From assembly GCA_964654695.1 (NCBI GenBank), contig CAZZKJ010000034.1, forward strand, positions 1-25,467: a stretch of DNA of 25,467 bases. Reading direction: 5' to 3'. Positions 6,840 to 14,949 of this stretch are shown here, one piece after another. Under the pieces are notes generated by a model, which did no database searches, was not told the origin of the DNA, and saw nothing but the letters and a program-made list of their open reading frames with translations. The translations under genes were made by a program, and so were the position numbers. Source of the stretch: CAZZKJ01 sp964654695 (GTDB lineage: Bacteria > Krumholzibacteriota > Krumholzibacteriia > WVZY01). Each line of letters opens with the position of its first letter. Positions within the stretch are counted from its first letter, which is position 1.

Positions 6840-7718
6840 TTAAATGTAGCCTTGAAGAAACTTGGCTCGTGAAGAATGCCTCAGACGTTGAATCGCTTTC
6901 TCTTTAATCTGGCGGATTCTCTCGCGGGTGAGCTTCAGTTCTTTTCCGATTTCTTCCAGAGTCATTGGCTCTTCGCCGTTGAGACCGAAGTAGAGTGTAA
7001 GAATCACCTTTTCCCGTTCGGTAAGAGTATTCAACGCTTTTTCCATATCGCTGCTCAACGCATTATCGTAGGCTCTTTCGTCCGGCATCTCTGCGTTTTC
7101 ATCTGTCAGATAATCGACAAGAGCGTTGTCATCCTGATCGTTCGAATAAGGATCATCGAGGGAGACATGCGAATTGGCTATATGCATTGTGTCCTTAACT
7201 TCATCTTCGGAGATTTTCAATCTCTTGGCTATCTCGCGGGCATCAGGAGCCCTTCCCAGTTCCTGGTCGAGCTGGCGCGAAGCCTTTCCAATCCTATAAA
7301 GCGTTCCAGCGCGATTCAGCGGCAGCCTGACGATTCTGGAGTGCTCCGCAAGAGATTGGAGCATGGCCTGTCTTATCCACCACACAGCGTAGGAGATGAA
7401 TTTATATCCCCGCTTTTCGTCGAACCGGTGTGCGGCCTTTATGAGTCCCAGGTTGCCGTCATTGATCAAATCCTCCAGCGACAGCCCCTGGTTCGAATAC
7501 TGCTTGGCTATGGAGACGACAAACCGGAGGTTGGCTTTGACCAGATGATCAAGAGCACTTTTGTCGTTCTTATGTATGCGCCTGGCCAACTCCTGTTCTT
7601 GTTCGCGCGTCAGCAGCGGAGTCTTGTTTATCTCGTGCAGATATAAATCCAGACTCTTGTCGGAGAAAAACCCCGGCCTGCCTGTTTTTATCTTACGGCT
7701 TTTTTGATCTTCAGACAT
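6840..7718 (-). CDS. rpoD: RpoD-family (sigma-70) RNA polymerase sigma factor
   Basis: A 292-residue sigma factor with region 1.2 (about 22-50, 'LDLYLHEINKTPLLTREQEQ'), region 2 (about 56-128, including 'NLRFVVSIAKQYSNQGLSLE', 'DLINDGNLGLIKAAHRFD' and 'KFISYAVWWIRQAM'), region 3 (about 140-200) and region 4 with its helix-turn-helix (about 225-285, 'MTLEEIGKELKLTRERIRQI'). Region 1.1 is absent. This short form is the usual primary sigma factor in Bacteroidetes and many FCB lineages, but a group 2 (RpoS/SigB-like) role cannot be excluded, so the symbol is tentative. The start is supported by AAGGAAAG upstream of the ATG at 7718. It lies 60 bp behind htrA in the same direction, with no clear promoter in the gap, and may be cotranscribed with it. 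Confidence 0.92.
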   Translation of the reverse strand: MSEDQKSRKIKTGRPGFFSDKSLDLYLHEINKTPLLTREQEQELARRIHKNDKSALDHLVKANLRFVVSIAKQYSNQGLSLEDLINDGNLGLIKAAHRFDEKRGYKFISYAVWWIRQAMLQSLAEHSRIVRLPLNRAGTLYRIGKASRQLDQELGRAPDAREIAKRLKISEDEVKDTMHIANSHVSLDDPYSNDQDDNALVDYLTDENAEMPDERAYDNALSSDMEKALNTLTEREKVILTLYFGLNGEEPMTLEEIGKELKLTRERIRQIKEKAIQRLRHSSRAKFLQGYI

Positions 7719-7778
7719 CGCACTTTCCTTTCGGGACGAGCATTACGCTCTGATTATCGGCGCAGCCCATTCAAAATA

Positions 7779-9254
7779 TTAGTCTCTTTTAGGAATTACC
7801 GGAATATAAGTTGAAAATCCCTTTCTTTTTACCAGAAAAGCTATAGGGTCCTCCCTGTCTTTCAGCTTATCGGCTATGGAGTTATAATCTTTGATGCTCA
7901 ATATCCTATGCGAATAAACCTCGGTAATAATGTCTCCGGGCAGAAGTCCGGCGTTTTCGGCCGGGCTTCCCTTGTCAACGTCAAGAGCTACAACACCTTC
8001 TCTGGCTTTCTTGATGTTGAAGTGGTCTCTTATCCTGTCGGAATTGATATCTCCGACATGCAGGCCCAACCAGGCTTTCTCTTTGGGCGTAGATACCGCC
8101 ACCTGCGATTCTTCGGGTCTTTCCATGATATTTATAGTGACGTTCTTCTTTTTTCCCTTTCTGAAAAGGACCATCGGCACTTTTGAACCAATAGGTGTAT
8201 TTCCGACCATTATGCGAAATTTCTGGAGATCTTTTACACGTTTGCCGTCGAACTCGACAATGATGTCCTTGCTCTTGACACCCGCTTTCTCGGCGGGCGT
8301 ATCGGTAAGAACTTCTTTGACCATGACGCCTTTGTCTACAGACAGGTTCAGGCCTTTGGCCAGGGTTTTATCCAGCTGCAGCAGCGATATGCCGATGAAA
8401 CCATATTGAACCCTGCCTTTATCCAGAAGCTGAGGGATAATATTCTTCACCATGTTAACGGGAATCGCAAAACCGATCCCCTGTCCCGACGGATTGATAG
8501 CCGAGTTTATACCGATTGCCTCTCCCCTGATATTTACGAGCGGTCCCCCGCTGTTTCCGAAGTTAATGGAGGCATCGGTCTGAATAAAATTCTGATAATC
8601 CGGGCCCGCGCCGCCGGCAATTCTCAAGGCCGATCTGCCTTTGGCGCTCACTATACCGACGGTAACGGTTCCTGCAAGCTGCCCGAATGGAGTTCCTATT
8701 GCCATAACCCAGTCCCCCACCATGCATTCGTTCGAATCGCCCATTTTAACGATCGGCAGGTCGAGATCGGTATCGATCTTGATAATCGCGATATCCGTGT
8801 GATTATCATATCCAATTACCTCAGCGTTGAATTCCTGCTCATCCAACTCATCCCCCAGAACAACCGTAATTTTTTCGGCCCCTTCTATCACATGATAGTT
8901 AGTGAGAATTCGACCATTTTTATGAATGATAAATCCTGAACCGCCGCCTGGAATTTTTCTATGCTTCTCGTCGTCCGGCACCAAATCCTTGAAAAAATCG
9001 AATGGACCGAAGTTCTCTATTCCCTTGCCTCTTGCTATCGATCTTTCGGTCTTGATGAAGACCACGGCCGGTCTGACCTTCTCAGCTACAACCGAAAACA
9101 CCGAATGAGGGTTCCCATTATCTTGGATTATTTCATCAGAACCGGCGCGGACGGGCACCGGGGCCGCGCTAAATAAACTATTGTAATTAAAGGCGATAAC
9201 CAAAAAAAACAACGCTGCCGCGGTTCCCGCGCTTCTTATCGTATATTTTTTCAT
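7779..9254 (-). CDS. degP: Periplasmic serine protease/chaperone, Do/HtrA family
   Basis: A 491-residue DegP/DegQ-type protease that degrades or refolds damaged envelope proteins. It has a signal peptide (about 1-30), a trypsin-like domain with the triad His121 ('LTNYHVIEG'), Asp154 ('YDNHTDIAIIK') and Ser235 ('INFGNSGGPLV'), and two PDZ domains (about 286-378 and 393-488), the usual full length. The ATG at 9254 is chosen over upstream codons because a strong GGGAGGA ribosome-binding site sits 7 bp before it and the signal peptide starts there; an open frame extends to 9431 but reads through the likely promoter. The gene is followed by the RpoD-type sigma factor gene. Confidence 0.96.
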   Translation of the reverse strand: MKKYTIRSAGTAAALFFLVIAFNYNSLFSAAPVPVRAGSDEIIQDNGNPHSVFSVVAEKVRPAVVFIKTERSIARGKGIENFGPFDFFKDLVPDDEKHRKIPGGGSGFIIHKNGRILTNYHVIEGAEKITVVLGDELDEQEFNAEVIGYDNHTDIAIIKIDTDLDLPIVKMGDSNECMVGDWVMAIGTPFGQLAGTVTVGIVSAKGRSALRIAGGAGPDYQNFIQTDASINFGNSGGPLVNIRGEAIGINSAINPSGQGIGFAIPVNMVKNIIPQLLDKGRVQYGFIGISLLQLDKTLAKGLNLSVDKGVMVKEVLTDTPAEKAGVKSKDIIVEFDGKRVKDLQKFRIMVGNTPIGSKVPMVLFRKGKKKNVTINIMERPEESQVAVSTPKEKAWLGLHVGDINSDRIRDHFNIKKAREGVVALDVDKGSPAENAGLLPGDIITEVYSHRILSIKDYNSIADKLKDREDPIAFLVKRKGFSTYIPVIPKRD

Positions 9255-9304
9255 AAAATATCCTCCCGTGCTTCTAACATTAGGATAACGTGTAAGCCGG
9301 TTAT

Positions 9305-9320
9305 TTCCAACTGCTTGGAA
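9305..9320 (-). repeat. Small hairpin in the degP 5' leader
   Basis: TTCCAA and TTGGAA form a perfect 6-bp stem with a 4-nt loop about 50 nt upstream of the degP start. It is too A/T-rich to be a terminator; it could shape the leader RNA. Confidence 0.35.
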
Positions 9321-9402
9321 TAAACCAACACGCAATCGTTCGTTTAGATACCTTGGGGGAGGGATCAAATCCTGAAGATTTCGGAGTTTCTTACTACAGT
9401 TG

Positions 9403-9431
9403 AGTTTACTCCTAAAGTTCCAATGTGTCAA
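9403..9431 (-). promoter_or_regulatory. Predicted promoter of degP
   Basis: Minus strand: TTGACA (9426-9431), exactly 17 bp, then TAAACT (9403-9408). The match is good at both boxes (6/6 and 4/6). Transcription would start near 9396, giving a leader of about 140 nt before the degP ATG. Confidence 0.65.
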
Positions 9432-9558
9432 GCATCTAATTTAGCATTTCCGCGTATTCCTCCAGAAAATTCTCTTGCCATCTAACGGCTGGTTACCCAT
9501 AGTCTCAAAATTGTTTTTTCCGGGCTTCTTCCCGCGGATGGATATCACTCCCGAAGAG

Positions 9559-9588
9559 CCCCTGGGTAGAATCAATTCTACCAGCGGG
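9559..9588. repeat. Bulged inverted repeat upstream of lpxH
   Basis: The core GGTAGAAT-CA-ATTCTACC is a perfect 8-bp arm pair with a 2-bp centre. It is extended outward by CT/AG and CCC/GGG pairs with single-base bulges on each side, so about 13 pairs form. No T tract follows in either direction. It could be an operator (two-fold symmetric) or a leader hairpin of lpxH. Confidence 0.5.
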
Positions 9589-9625
9589 GACGCGTTAAGG
9601 GAGACGCCCTAAACGATCGCTTCGA

Positions 9626-9634
9626 TGTTATACA
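9626..9634 (+). promoter_or_regulatory. Possible extended -10 promoter of lpxH
   Basis: TG-N-TATACA forms an extended -10 element 37 bp before the lpxH start; no -35 hexamer is seen at 17 bp. Expected start is near 9641, leaving a leader of about 31 nt. Confidence 0.3.
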
Positions 9635-9671
9635 TTCGAACCGCGCTGTTGTTCCAGGCTAAACAAACTAA

Positions 9672-10421
9672 ATGAAAATAGAAACCGCGCAAATCACATT
9701 CATCTCCGATACGCACTTCAAGGAGACGCCGACCTCTGAAGAAAAAGAGAGGCGGGATCTTTTCAAGAATTTCCTCAGGGGACTTCCCGACGGGAGCTGT
9801 CTGTTTTTATTGGGTGATATATTCGATTTCTATTTCGAGTTCCGGAGTGTTATCCACAGCGGATATTTCGATCTTTTTGCAGCCTTATATGAACTCAAAG
9901 CCAGGAATATCGATGTGCACTTTATCGGCGGCAACCATGACAGTTGGACGGGCGGCTTCATGGAAGATACTCTGGACATTGAAATACATAAAGAGAAAGT
10001 CCTGTTCGAATCGCAGGGCAGAAAAATACTGGCCGTTCACGGCGATCTGGTAATACCCGGCGATTGGGGATACAAAGCTCTAAAATCGGTTATAAGAAAC
10101 CCTGCGGTCGTTTCGGCCGCCAGGCTTGTGCATCCCGATCTGCTGTCCGCCATAGCAGGCGGAGTATCCAAGGGAAGCAAGAAGATTATGCACAAAATGC
10201 AGGCGCCGTTGGCCGAAAGACTGGCAGCGTACGCCAAGCATGCTTTCTTTGAAGCTGGAAATGATCTTTTCGTTATGGGTCACGTGCACCATCCGACAAT
10301 TTGCAGCTCGGAAGGCAGGGATTTTGTAATACTGGGCGACTGGATTGAGCATTTTTCCTATGCCGTTCTTCAGAACGGCAAGCTGGAGCTAAAAACCGTT
10401 ATAGACCGAACGCCAGGCTGA
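9672..10421 (+). CDS. lpxH: UDP-2,3-diacylglucosamine diphosphatase-type metallophosphoesterase
   Basis: A 249-residue calcineurin-like phosphoesterase with the LpxH pattern. LpxH hydrolyses UDP-2,3-diacylglucosamine to lipid X in lipid A synthesis at the inner face of the cytoplasmic membrane. The dinuclear metal site is complete: Asp13 and His15 ('ISDTHF'), Asp49 ('LLGDIFDFYFEF'), Asn88-His89-Asp90 ('GGNHD'), His123 ('AVHGD'), His204 and His206 ('MGHVHHP'). Length and the 'GDxFDFxFEF' motif fit LpxH better than generic phosphoesterases. The ATG at 9672 directly follows an in-frame TAA and has no Shine-Dalgarno sequence, only an A-rich leader. The 3' end overlaps the convergent PorV-like gene by 23 bp. 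Confidence 0.88.
   Translation: MKIETAQITFISDTHFKETPTSEEKERRDLFKNFLRGLPDGSCLFLLGDIFDFYFEFRSVIHSGYFDLFAALYELKARNIDVHFIGGNHDSWTGGFMEDTLDIEIHKEKVLFESQGRKILAVHGDLVIPGDWGYKALKSVIRNPAVVSAARLVHPDLLSAIAGGVSKGSKKIMHKMQAPLAERLAAYAKHAFFEAGNDLFVMGHVHHPTICSSEGRDFVILGDWIEHFSYAVLQNGKLELKTVIDRTPG
10362..10379. terminator. Perfect palindromic hairpin at the lpxH/PorV-like convergence
   Basis: GCCGTTC and GAACGGC form a 7-bp stem (8 bp with a 2-base loop) inside the last codons of lpxH, 20 bp beyond the stop of the convergent PorV-like gene. Being symmetric it would fold in transcripts from both sides. There is no T tract, so termination would need other factors or it may instead block 3' degradation. Confidence 0.45.
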
Positions 10422-11319
10422 ACCGGTGGCTGTCTCCCAGATCATTTCGAATGAGCAGAATAGCATAATCTACGCTGAGATTCCGGTGAGTAAAGCCGAG
10501 CCCAAAGGTTGCGCCGTATGAATCATACCCGGACTTGTAACCGGCCCTCAAAAACATCCTTTGTGAATAATTATATTCGATACCTACATGTTCCTTTAAA
10601 TCTCCATCATTGGGAAAAATAAAATCCAGGACCAGCAGGATGCTGCCTCTGGCGGCGGGCAGCTTGCGCTCATAGCTTCCGCCTATTTTCATTGCGCGGG
10701 GCAGGGCAAATTCTTCTTCCACGAATTTCATCGGCGCTCCCAGATTGGCAATTACGGCGGCCATCTTCAAACCCCTGATCCTGCTTATATGATAAACACC
10801 TAAATCGAATGCCATGCCGTTGGCAGATCTGTCATCTATTTTTTCATAAATCGGCTTTATGGAGGCCCCCACTGCAAGGTTGGGCAGGATATACCGGGAA
10901 AACCCGACTGATACGTAAAGATCGTACACGGGGAATGTACCCAGGGGGCTCAAGGTGGGAACGTTTTCATACCTTTCCTGGTCATCCATATAAAGCCCGG
11001 TGAATCCCAATCCTATTGTCCCGTATTCGGTTTCATGGGTGAGCGCGGCCTGTTCAAGGCGAATACTTTGGAAAAATTCGCTATGCATTAGCATACCGTT
11101 GGTTCCCAGAACCGCTGCCATGGCCGCCGGATTCCAAAAAGCGCTGGAAGCATCCTGAGCGATTCCTATATAAGCTTCTCCCATTCCGGAAGCTCTCGCT
11201 CCCATTCCGGCGCGCAAAACCAGGGCGCCGGCATCACCTGGACTACCCGCATATGCCGTCCTGCCGGCTGCCAGACCAAGAAGCAAAAACAACAATGTTG
11301 ATGCCGGTATTCTATACAT
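10399..11319 (-). CDS. PorV/UPF0164-like outer-membrane beta-barrel protein
   Basis: A 306-residue protein with a signal peptide (about 1-24) followed by the family hallmark 'LVLRAGMGARASGMGEAYIG' and 'DASSAFWNPAAMA', typical of PorV/PorQ-type and UPF0164 outer-membrane barrels related to FadL. The remainder alternates in short beta-strand-like segments and ends with 'HRFSLAFGL', an aromatic-containing strand as in outer-membrane barrels. In type IX secretion, PorV carries cargo whose C-terminal domain it recognises. Here the gene follows, after only 13 bp, a large secreted protein with such a C-terminal domain, so a cargo-partner relation is plausible (inference). It is shorter than Porphyromonas PorV (about 390 residues). 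Confidence 0.82.
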   Translation of the reverse strand: MYRIPASTLLFLLLGLAAGRTAYAGSPGDAGALVLRAGMGARASGMGEAYIGIAQDASSAFWNPAAMAAVLGTNGMLMHSEFFQSIRLEQAALTHETEYGTIGLGFTGLYMDDQERYENVPTLSPLGTFPVYDLYVSVGFSRYILPNLAVGASIKPIYEKIDDRSANGMAFDLGVYHISRIRGLKMAAVIANLGAPMKFVEEEFALPRAMKIGGSYERKLPAARGSILLVLDFIFPNDGDLKEHVGIEYNYSQRMFLRAGYKSGYDSYGATFGLGFTHRNLSVDYAILLIRNDLGDSHRFSLAFGL

Positions 11320-11332
11320 CGTTCACTCCTTA

Positions 11333-14300
11333 TTATTTTCTTATTGCCACTGTTTTAATGAGACTTGTTTGAGAGCTTTTTCCTTTTATATTGATCCTTA
11401 AGAAATAAACTCCGCTTACGATCCCGGCGATATCGAGTTTTTCATCGAATGTATAATCCGCGAGGCTCCCTGGATTCTGTAACGGATAGCTTTTTTTGAT
11501 AACGTTTTCCCCTTCCAGGTTGTACAGTTCCAAACCGATATCGGCGGCTTTATGCAGTATCAACCGGGCATGCAGTTCATTGAAAGGAACTGGATTTGGA
11601 TAAACCAGGAAAGATCCCGCGTTGAAAATCCCCCCACCTCCCGGAACCTGGTGGGCCGGTTCGGCCCTTCCCCACCTCCTGGAACCGTTTCTGTAAGTAT
11701 ACCAGAAAAGATCGCTGCCGGTATTAGATCCCGGCAGTTCCTGAACTGCCAGTTCCATGACATCGCTTGTAACCAGCGAATCCGTAATCGGATCCAAGTA
11801 CTCGAATAAAGTCGATCCGCCTGACAGAAGCAGGGATAATTCGCCTGAACCGGTCATACCCGCAAAAGACGGAGCGGCAAAAACTCCCGTCGGGATCGTC
11901 CGCGGAAAACCGGCGGTCTTGTCGCCTCTGAGATCCATGACGTTGACGACACCCGATCCCGAAGCATAGAGAATTTCTATCTTACCATCCCCGTTCATAT
12001 CACCTACCAGCGGGGCGGCGGGAATACTGATGCCCTGCGGCCGGGGTTTTTCAACCTGATCGATGGGAAACCGCCTTTGCGGCCAGTTCGAGTACGGTTT
12101 GCCGTTCGAAGTAAACACATAATAATAATCTGAATCCCACAGAGCTATCTCCATGCTTCCGTTTTTATCGATATCGCCCAAGGACGGCGGCGAAGGAAAC
12201 GCCCCCCTCAGATTTTCGGTGATAAGTTCCCCGGCGGCGGATGAAAACGGGCTGGCATCATAAATCTGAAGCCTGCCGTCGGGGAGCGTCAAGACCGCTT
12301 CATCGAAACCGTCGGCATCCAGATCTCCTAATGCCGGCGGAAGCGCTATAATGGAGTCGGATTGCGCAAGAGGATGCCTGTCCGTCATCACCGTCCATCC
12401 CGGCCCGGCCTGCCGGTGGATTCTGCTCATACCTCTTTCACCGCTGACTGGGTTTCTCGCAGGTGTTGGGGATAACGAGCGCGCTTTTAACGGAAAATAT
12501 GACAATCCATACTGCGAAGCTACCGTATCCACCCAGGATATTACGATGCCCTCGTTGTCGTTCCCTTCTCTACCACACGCGCCGTACGCGAGGGGAGCGC
12601 AAAACTGTGCGCCGACCGCTGCCGGCCACAAAGATGAATAAGCCGGATCAGAGGGAATAACTTTGGCGCCGGACGAATTAACAAAACTCAAGTGCAGGCT
12701 GTCGGCGACATGCTCGATCAAAGCGATCTCATCGATGCCGTCACCGTTTATATCAACCAGCAAAGGCGGGCATGCGGCGGGGGATCCTTTAAAGAGAACG
12801 CCGTCAGTCGATGGATCGGAATCGCCGTCGATTATTTGCGTTCCGGTTCCGCTCCATGCATAGATAGTCCCGTCCGCGCTTATACCGACGATATCGTCTC
12901 CCGGCACGCCGTCCAGTACGCCGAACGCTCCCGGGCCGGTCCAATCAGCTCCCGGAGCACTCAAGTAGGGTTCGATCGTGGCCGGATTCATGTCTTTATC
13001 ATCATATTCTAACCCGCCGTATGTAAATGCATAGATATTCCCCGACCCCGCGAACACGGCAGCTTCCATCGAACCTCCGCCGTCCAAATCGACAGGAGAT
13101 GCGGGTTGGCCTCTACCCGAATCCTGCCATGAAGCGCGGACTTCAGAAAAGGAAGCGTCAAAGATTACGTCAAGAGACATAAAACTGCCCGGTTTTCCAA
13201 TGTTTTCGAGTGTTATACCAGTTGAAGCCCCGGCATCCGAGCGTGAGGACGGTGTGGTATTGTCCGCGAAGCGATCGTTATGGCCCAGTCTGAAACTATC
13301 GAAATAGCTCCCCTGGGAGAAAAATCCCAATCCATCCAGATCCTGGATGCCGTCCGCTTCTTCCAGATCCACCGCCTTCCGTTCGGAAAAATCGTTGGGC
13401 AGGTAGCCGCTCTGAAGCGCCTGCATAAGTGTGTTTGTATTTATATGCCAGACATAGACGCCCGAACCTGTCAATACAAAGCGGCGTAATATCCCGCCGG
13501 CTCCTGGATCGGGCTTATTGATGAAAGGGTTGGAAAGGTCGGTCAGGAAAAAATCGAATTCGGCCCCCAGGAGCGAGTCGGCATTCCCCGGAACCACGAT
13601 GTCGGAGTCCAGGTTTACGAATGTGAACAGGCTGTCAAAATTCGTGTCATGCACGCGGTTGACAACAAGATAATACTCGTTTTCGTTGATGGCGATTTTC
13701 AAACACGATGTATCTCCCGGTGAAGGGGTATTTATATCGTGAAGCACGTAAGTACCGTCCTGGTCGACGGACAGGGGATCGATCCATCCGGCCATCATGC
13801 GGTTGAACGCGCATGGGAAAGACGGCACAAAAGCCAGTGCAGTATAGAGACCCCAGGACATGAGACAGAAATTCCCGGCCCCCATGGAATTGAAACCTGA
13901 GGCCGGAGTGCTGTCGAACAAGGGCAGAAGACCGATGCGGCTCCCTACTGAGAAAGCCCATATGCCCAATGAGCCGATTGAGGTTATATCCTGCCCGGGA
14001 TTTGATGGCGCGATTATGAAATTATCCACAAAGAATGCTTCGCCGCCGAGCGAATCGCCCGTGGCCAATCCTGCAATGGAACTGTCCGGGAATGCGTTCC
14101 GGATATCTCCGAGATCATAGAAACTCGACCACAATTGGTTTCGGGAATCATCAAAAGAATCCGTTTCCTGTCCCGCTCCGGCGTGTATGATGAACAGCGA
14201 TTGATAACGGGACAGATCTATGCCGGTGTCGATGCTGTCTATAATTGACTGTGCCATTTCTACGACCCTGGTTTCTTCCTCGGCATCGTTACCGTAGTAA

Positions 14301-14710
14301 TTCATTCCTTCAGGCAGATCGTACAAGCGGCCTGCCAGGTCCCATTCAACCACGAAACGGCCGCGCGAAGCTCCGGTGAAATAATCGCGCAGGTGCTTGA
14401 GCTCATTGCTGAAAAAGACGGAATCCCTGACTTCGGGTCTGTGGCTGTTGGGCTGACCGCCCATGAGGCTGTCCGCGAATTGGACTTGTACAACGAGGAG
14501 CTTCAGAGTGTCGGGAAACGCGGTGTTCCCGGATATGAAGGATTTCAACCTTCGGCGCTGAAACTCGTTGAGTCTGGTGCTGGCTGCGCCCACTCCGGCC
14601 GGCCCCGAAGAAGCCTTGGACGATCGATAAAATGGAACCCTGGTTTTTGCCTCAGCCGATACCGCCGACAGGATCACAGTGGCGAGGATAAAAAGGAAAT
14701 ATTTTTTCAT
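11333..14710 (-). CDS. Secreted M6-peptidase-like protein with degenerate zinc site, FG-GAP-like repeats and sorting domain
   Basis: A 1125-residue protein with a signal peptide (about 1-21). Residues about 65-330 resemble the M6 (immune inhibitor A) peptidase domain: 'LKLLVVQVQFAD', 'LRDYFTGASRGRFVVEWDL', 'LFIIHAGAGQETD', and 'FNSMGAGNFCLMSWG'. 'YVWHIN' and 'AVDLEEADGIQDLDG' further on are also M6-like. Where active members have AHEFGHxLGL, this protein has AFSVGSRIGL (residues 252-261), so both His and the Glu are lost. The codons at 13940-13954 read cleanly and show no frameshift. From about 545 to 1000 there are Asp-rich repeats such as 'LVDINGDGIDEIALI' and 'VGDMNGDGKIEILYA' (FG-GAP/VCBS-like, probably calcium-binding). 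The end, from 'FLVYPNPVPFNELHARLIL' on, is a type IX-secretion-like/FlgD-type C-terminal domain. No Shine-Dalgarno sequence is visible. Confidence 0.85.
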   Translation of the reverse strand: MKKYFLFILATVILSAVSAEAKTRVPFYRSSKASSGPAGVGAASTRLNEFQRRRLKSFISGNTAFPDTLKLLVVQVQFADSLMGGQPNSHRPEVRDSVFFSNELKHLRDYFTGASRGRFVVEWDLAGRLYDLPEGMNYYGNDAEEETRVVEMAQSIIDSIDTGIDLSRYQSLFIIHAGAGQETDSFDDSRNQLWSSFYDLGDIRNAFPDSSIAGLATGDSLGGEAFFVDNFIIAPSNPGQDITSIGSLGIWAFSVGSRIGLLPLFDSTPASGFNSMGAGNFCLMSWGLYTALAFVPSFPCAFNRMMAGWIDPLSVDQDGTYVLHDINTPSPGDTSCLKIAINENEYYLVVNRVHDTNFDSLFTFVNLDSDIVVPGNADSLLGAEFDFFLTDLSNPFINKPDPGAGGILRRFVLTGSGVYVWHINTNTLMQALQSGYLPNDFSERKAVDLEEADGIQDLDGLGFFSQGSYFDSFRLGHNDRFADNTTPSSRSDAGASTGITLENIGKPGSFMSLDVIFDASFSEVRASWQDSGRGQPASPVDLDGGGSMEAAVFAGSGNIYAFTYGGLEYDDKDMNPATIEPYLSAPGADWTGPGAFGVLDGVPGDDIVGISADGTIYAWSGTGTQIIDGDSDPSTDGVLFKGSPAACPPLLVDINGDGIDEIALIEHVADSLHLSFVNSSGAKVIPSDPAYSSLWPAAVGAQFCAPLAYGACGREGNDNEGIVISWVDTVASQYGLSYFPLKARSLSPTPARNPVSGERGMSRIHRQAGPGWTVMTDRHPLAQSDSIIALPPALGDLDADGFDEAVLTLPDGRLQIYDASPFSSAAGELITENLRGAFPSPPSLGDIDKNGSMEIALWDSDYYYVFTSNGKPYSNWPQRRFPIDQVEKPRPQGISIPAAPLVGDMNGDGKIEILYASGSGVVNVMDLRGDKTAGFPRTIPTGVFAAPSFAGMTGSGELSLLLSGGSTLFEYLDPITDSLVTSDVMELAVQELPGSNTGSDLFWYTYRNGSRRWGRAEPAHQVPGGGGIFNAGSFLVYPNPVPFNELHARLILHKAADIGLELYNLEGENVIKKSYPLQNPGSLADYTFDEKLDIAGIVSGVYFLRINIKGKSSQTSLIKTVAIRK

Positions 14711-14748
14711 AAAATTTTACATCCGAATAACATGGTAAGTTCTGAATA

Positions 14749-14778
14749 CAATAACATAAAAATCCCTTTCACGGTCAA
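14749..14778 (-). promoter_or_regulatory. Possible promoter of the M6-like/PorV-like operon
   Basis: Minus strand: TTGACC (14773-14778), 18-bp spacer, TTATTG (14749-14754). The -35 box is good, the -10 box poor. The transcript would start about 32 nt before the ATG at 14710. Confidence 0.35.
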
Positions 14779-14784
14779 TAGCAA

Positions 14785-14847
14785 AGAGGAGCCAGCTTCC
14801 GTAAACTTCGCCCCTGATCGAAGTTTACTACTCGCTGACTCCCCTCT
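14785..14847 (-). repeat. Long two-part hairpin between DUF4384 and M6-like genes
   Basis: The inner stem is a perfect 10-bp inverted repeat (GTAAACTTCG at 14801-14810 and CGAAGTTTAC at 14819-14828) with an 8-nt loop. Outside a small internal loop a second stem pairs 14785-14796 with 14834-14847, with one 2-nt bulge and one position that is G-U in minus-strand RNA but mismatched on the plus strand. No T tract follows. It lies about 100 bp past the DUF4384 stop and upstream of the M6-like promoter. Confidence 0.6.
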
Positions 14848-14949
14848 AGGTCGGCTCACTCAACCAGCCTGCTTCTGTTCAGCCTTTTGCCAGCCAACCT
14901 TTCCTGCCCAAGCAACGACGGGGCAAAACTTTCGGCGGTTACGCAATTG

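Larger units (their letters stand above)
9255..9671. other. 417-bp divergent intergenic region between degP and lpxH
   Basis: No credible gene is visible. The left half holds the degP promoter and a 5'-leader of about 140 nt; the right half holds a strong inverted repeat (9559-9588) and an extended -10 box for lpxH. Short open frames here lack ribosome-binding sites and family resemblance. Confidence 0.7.

Noticed and set aside
6876..7646. 256-codon + strand frame opposite the sigma factor gene
   Set aside because: It is a shadow of the well-conserved sigma-factor coding sequence and has no family resemblance.
9395..9420. GAACTT upstream of degP as an envelope-stress sigma-E promoter
   Set aside because: No TCTGA-like -10 element at 16-17 bp; the same stretch is explained by the TTGACA-N17-TAAACT promoter.
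9255..9431. N-terminal extension of degP by 59 codons
   Set aside because: It has no ribosome-binding site, reads through the predicted promoter, and would bury the signal peptide; ATG at 9254 has a strong GGGAGGA site.
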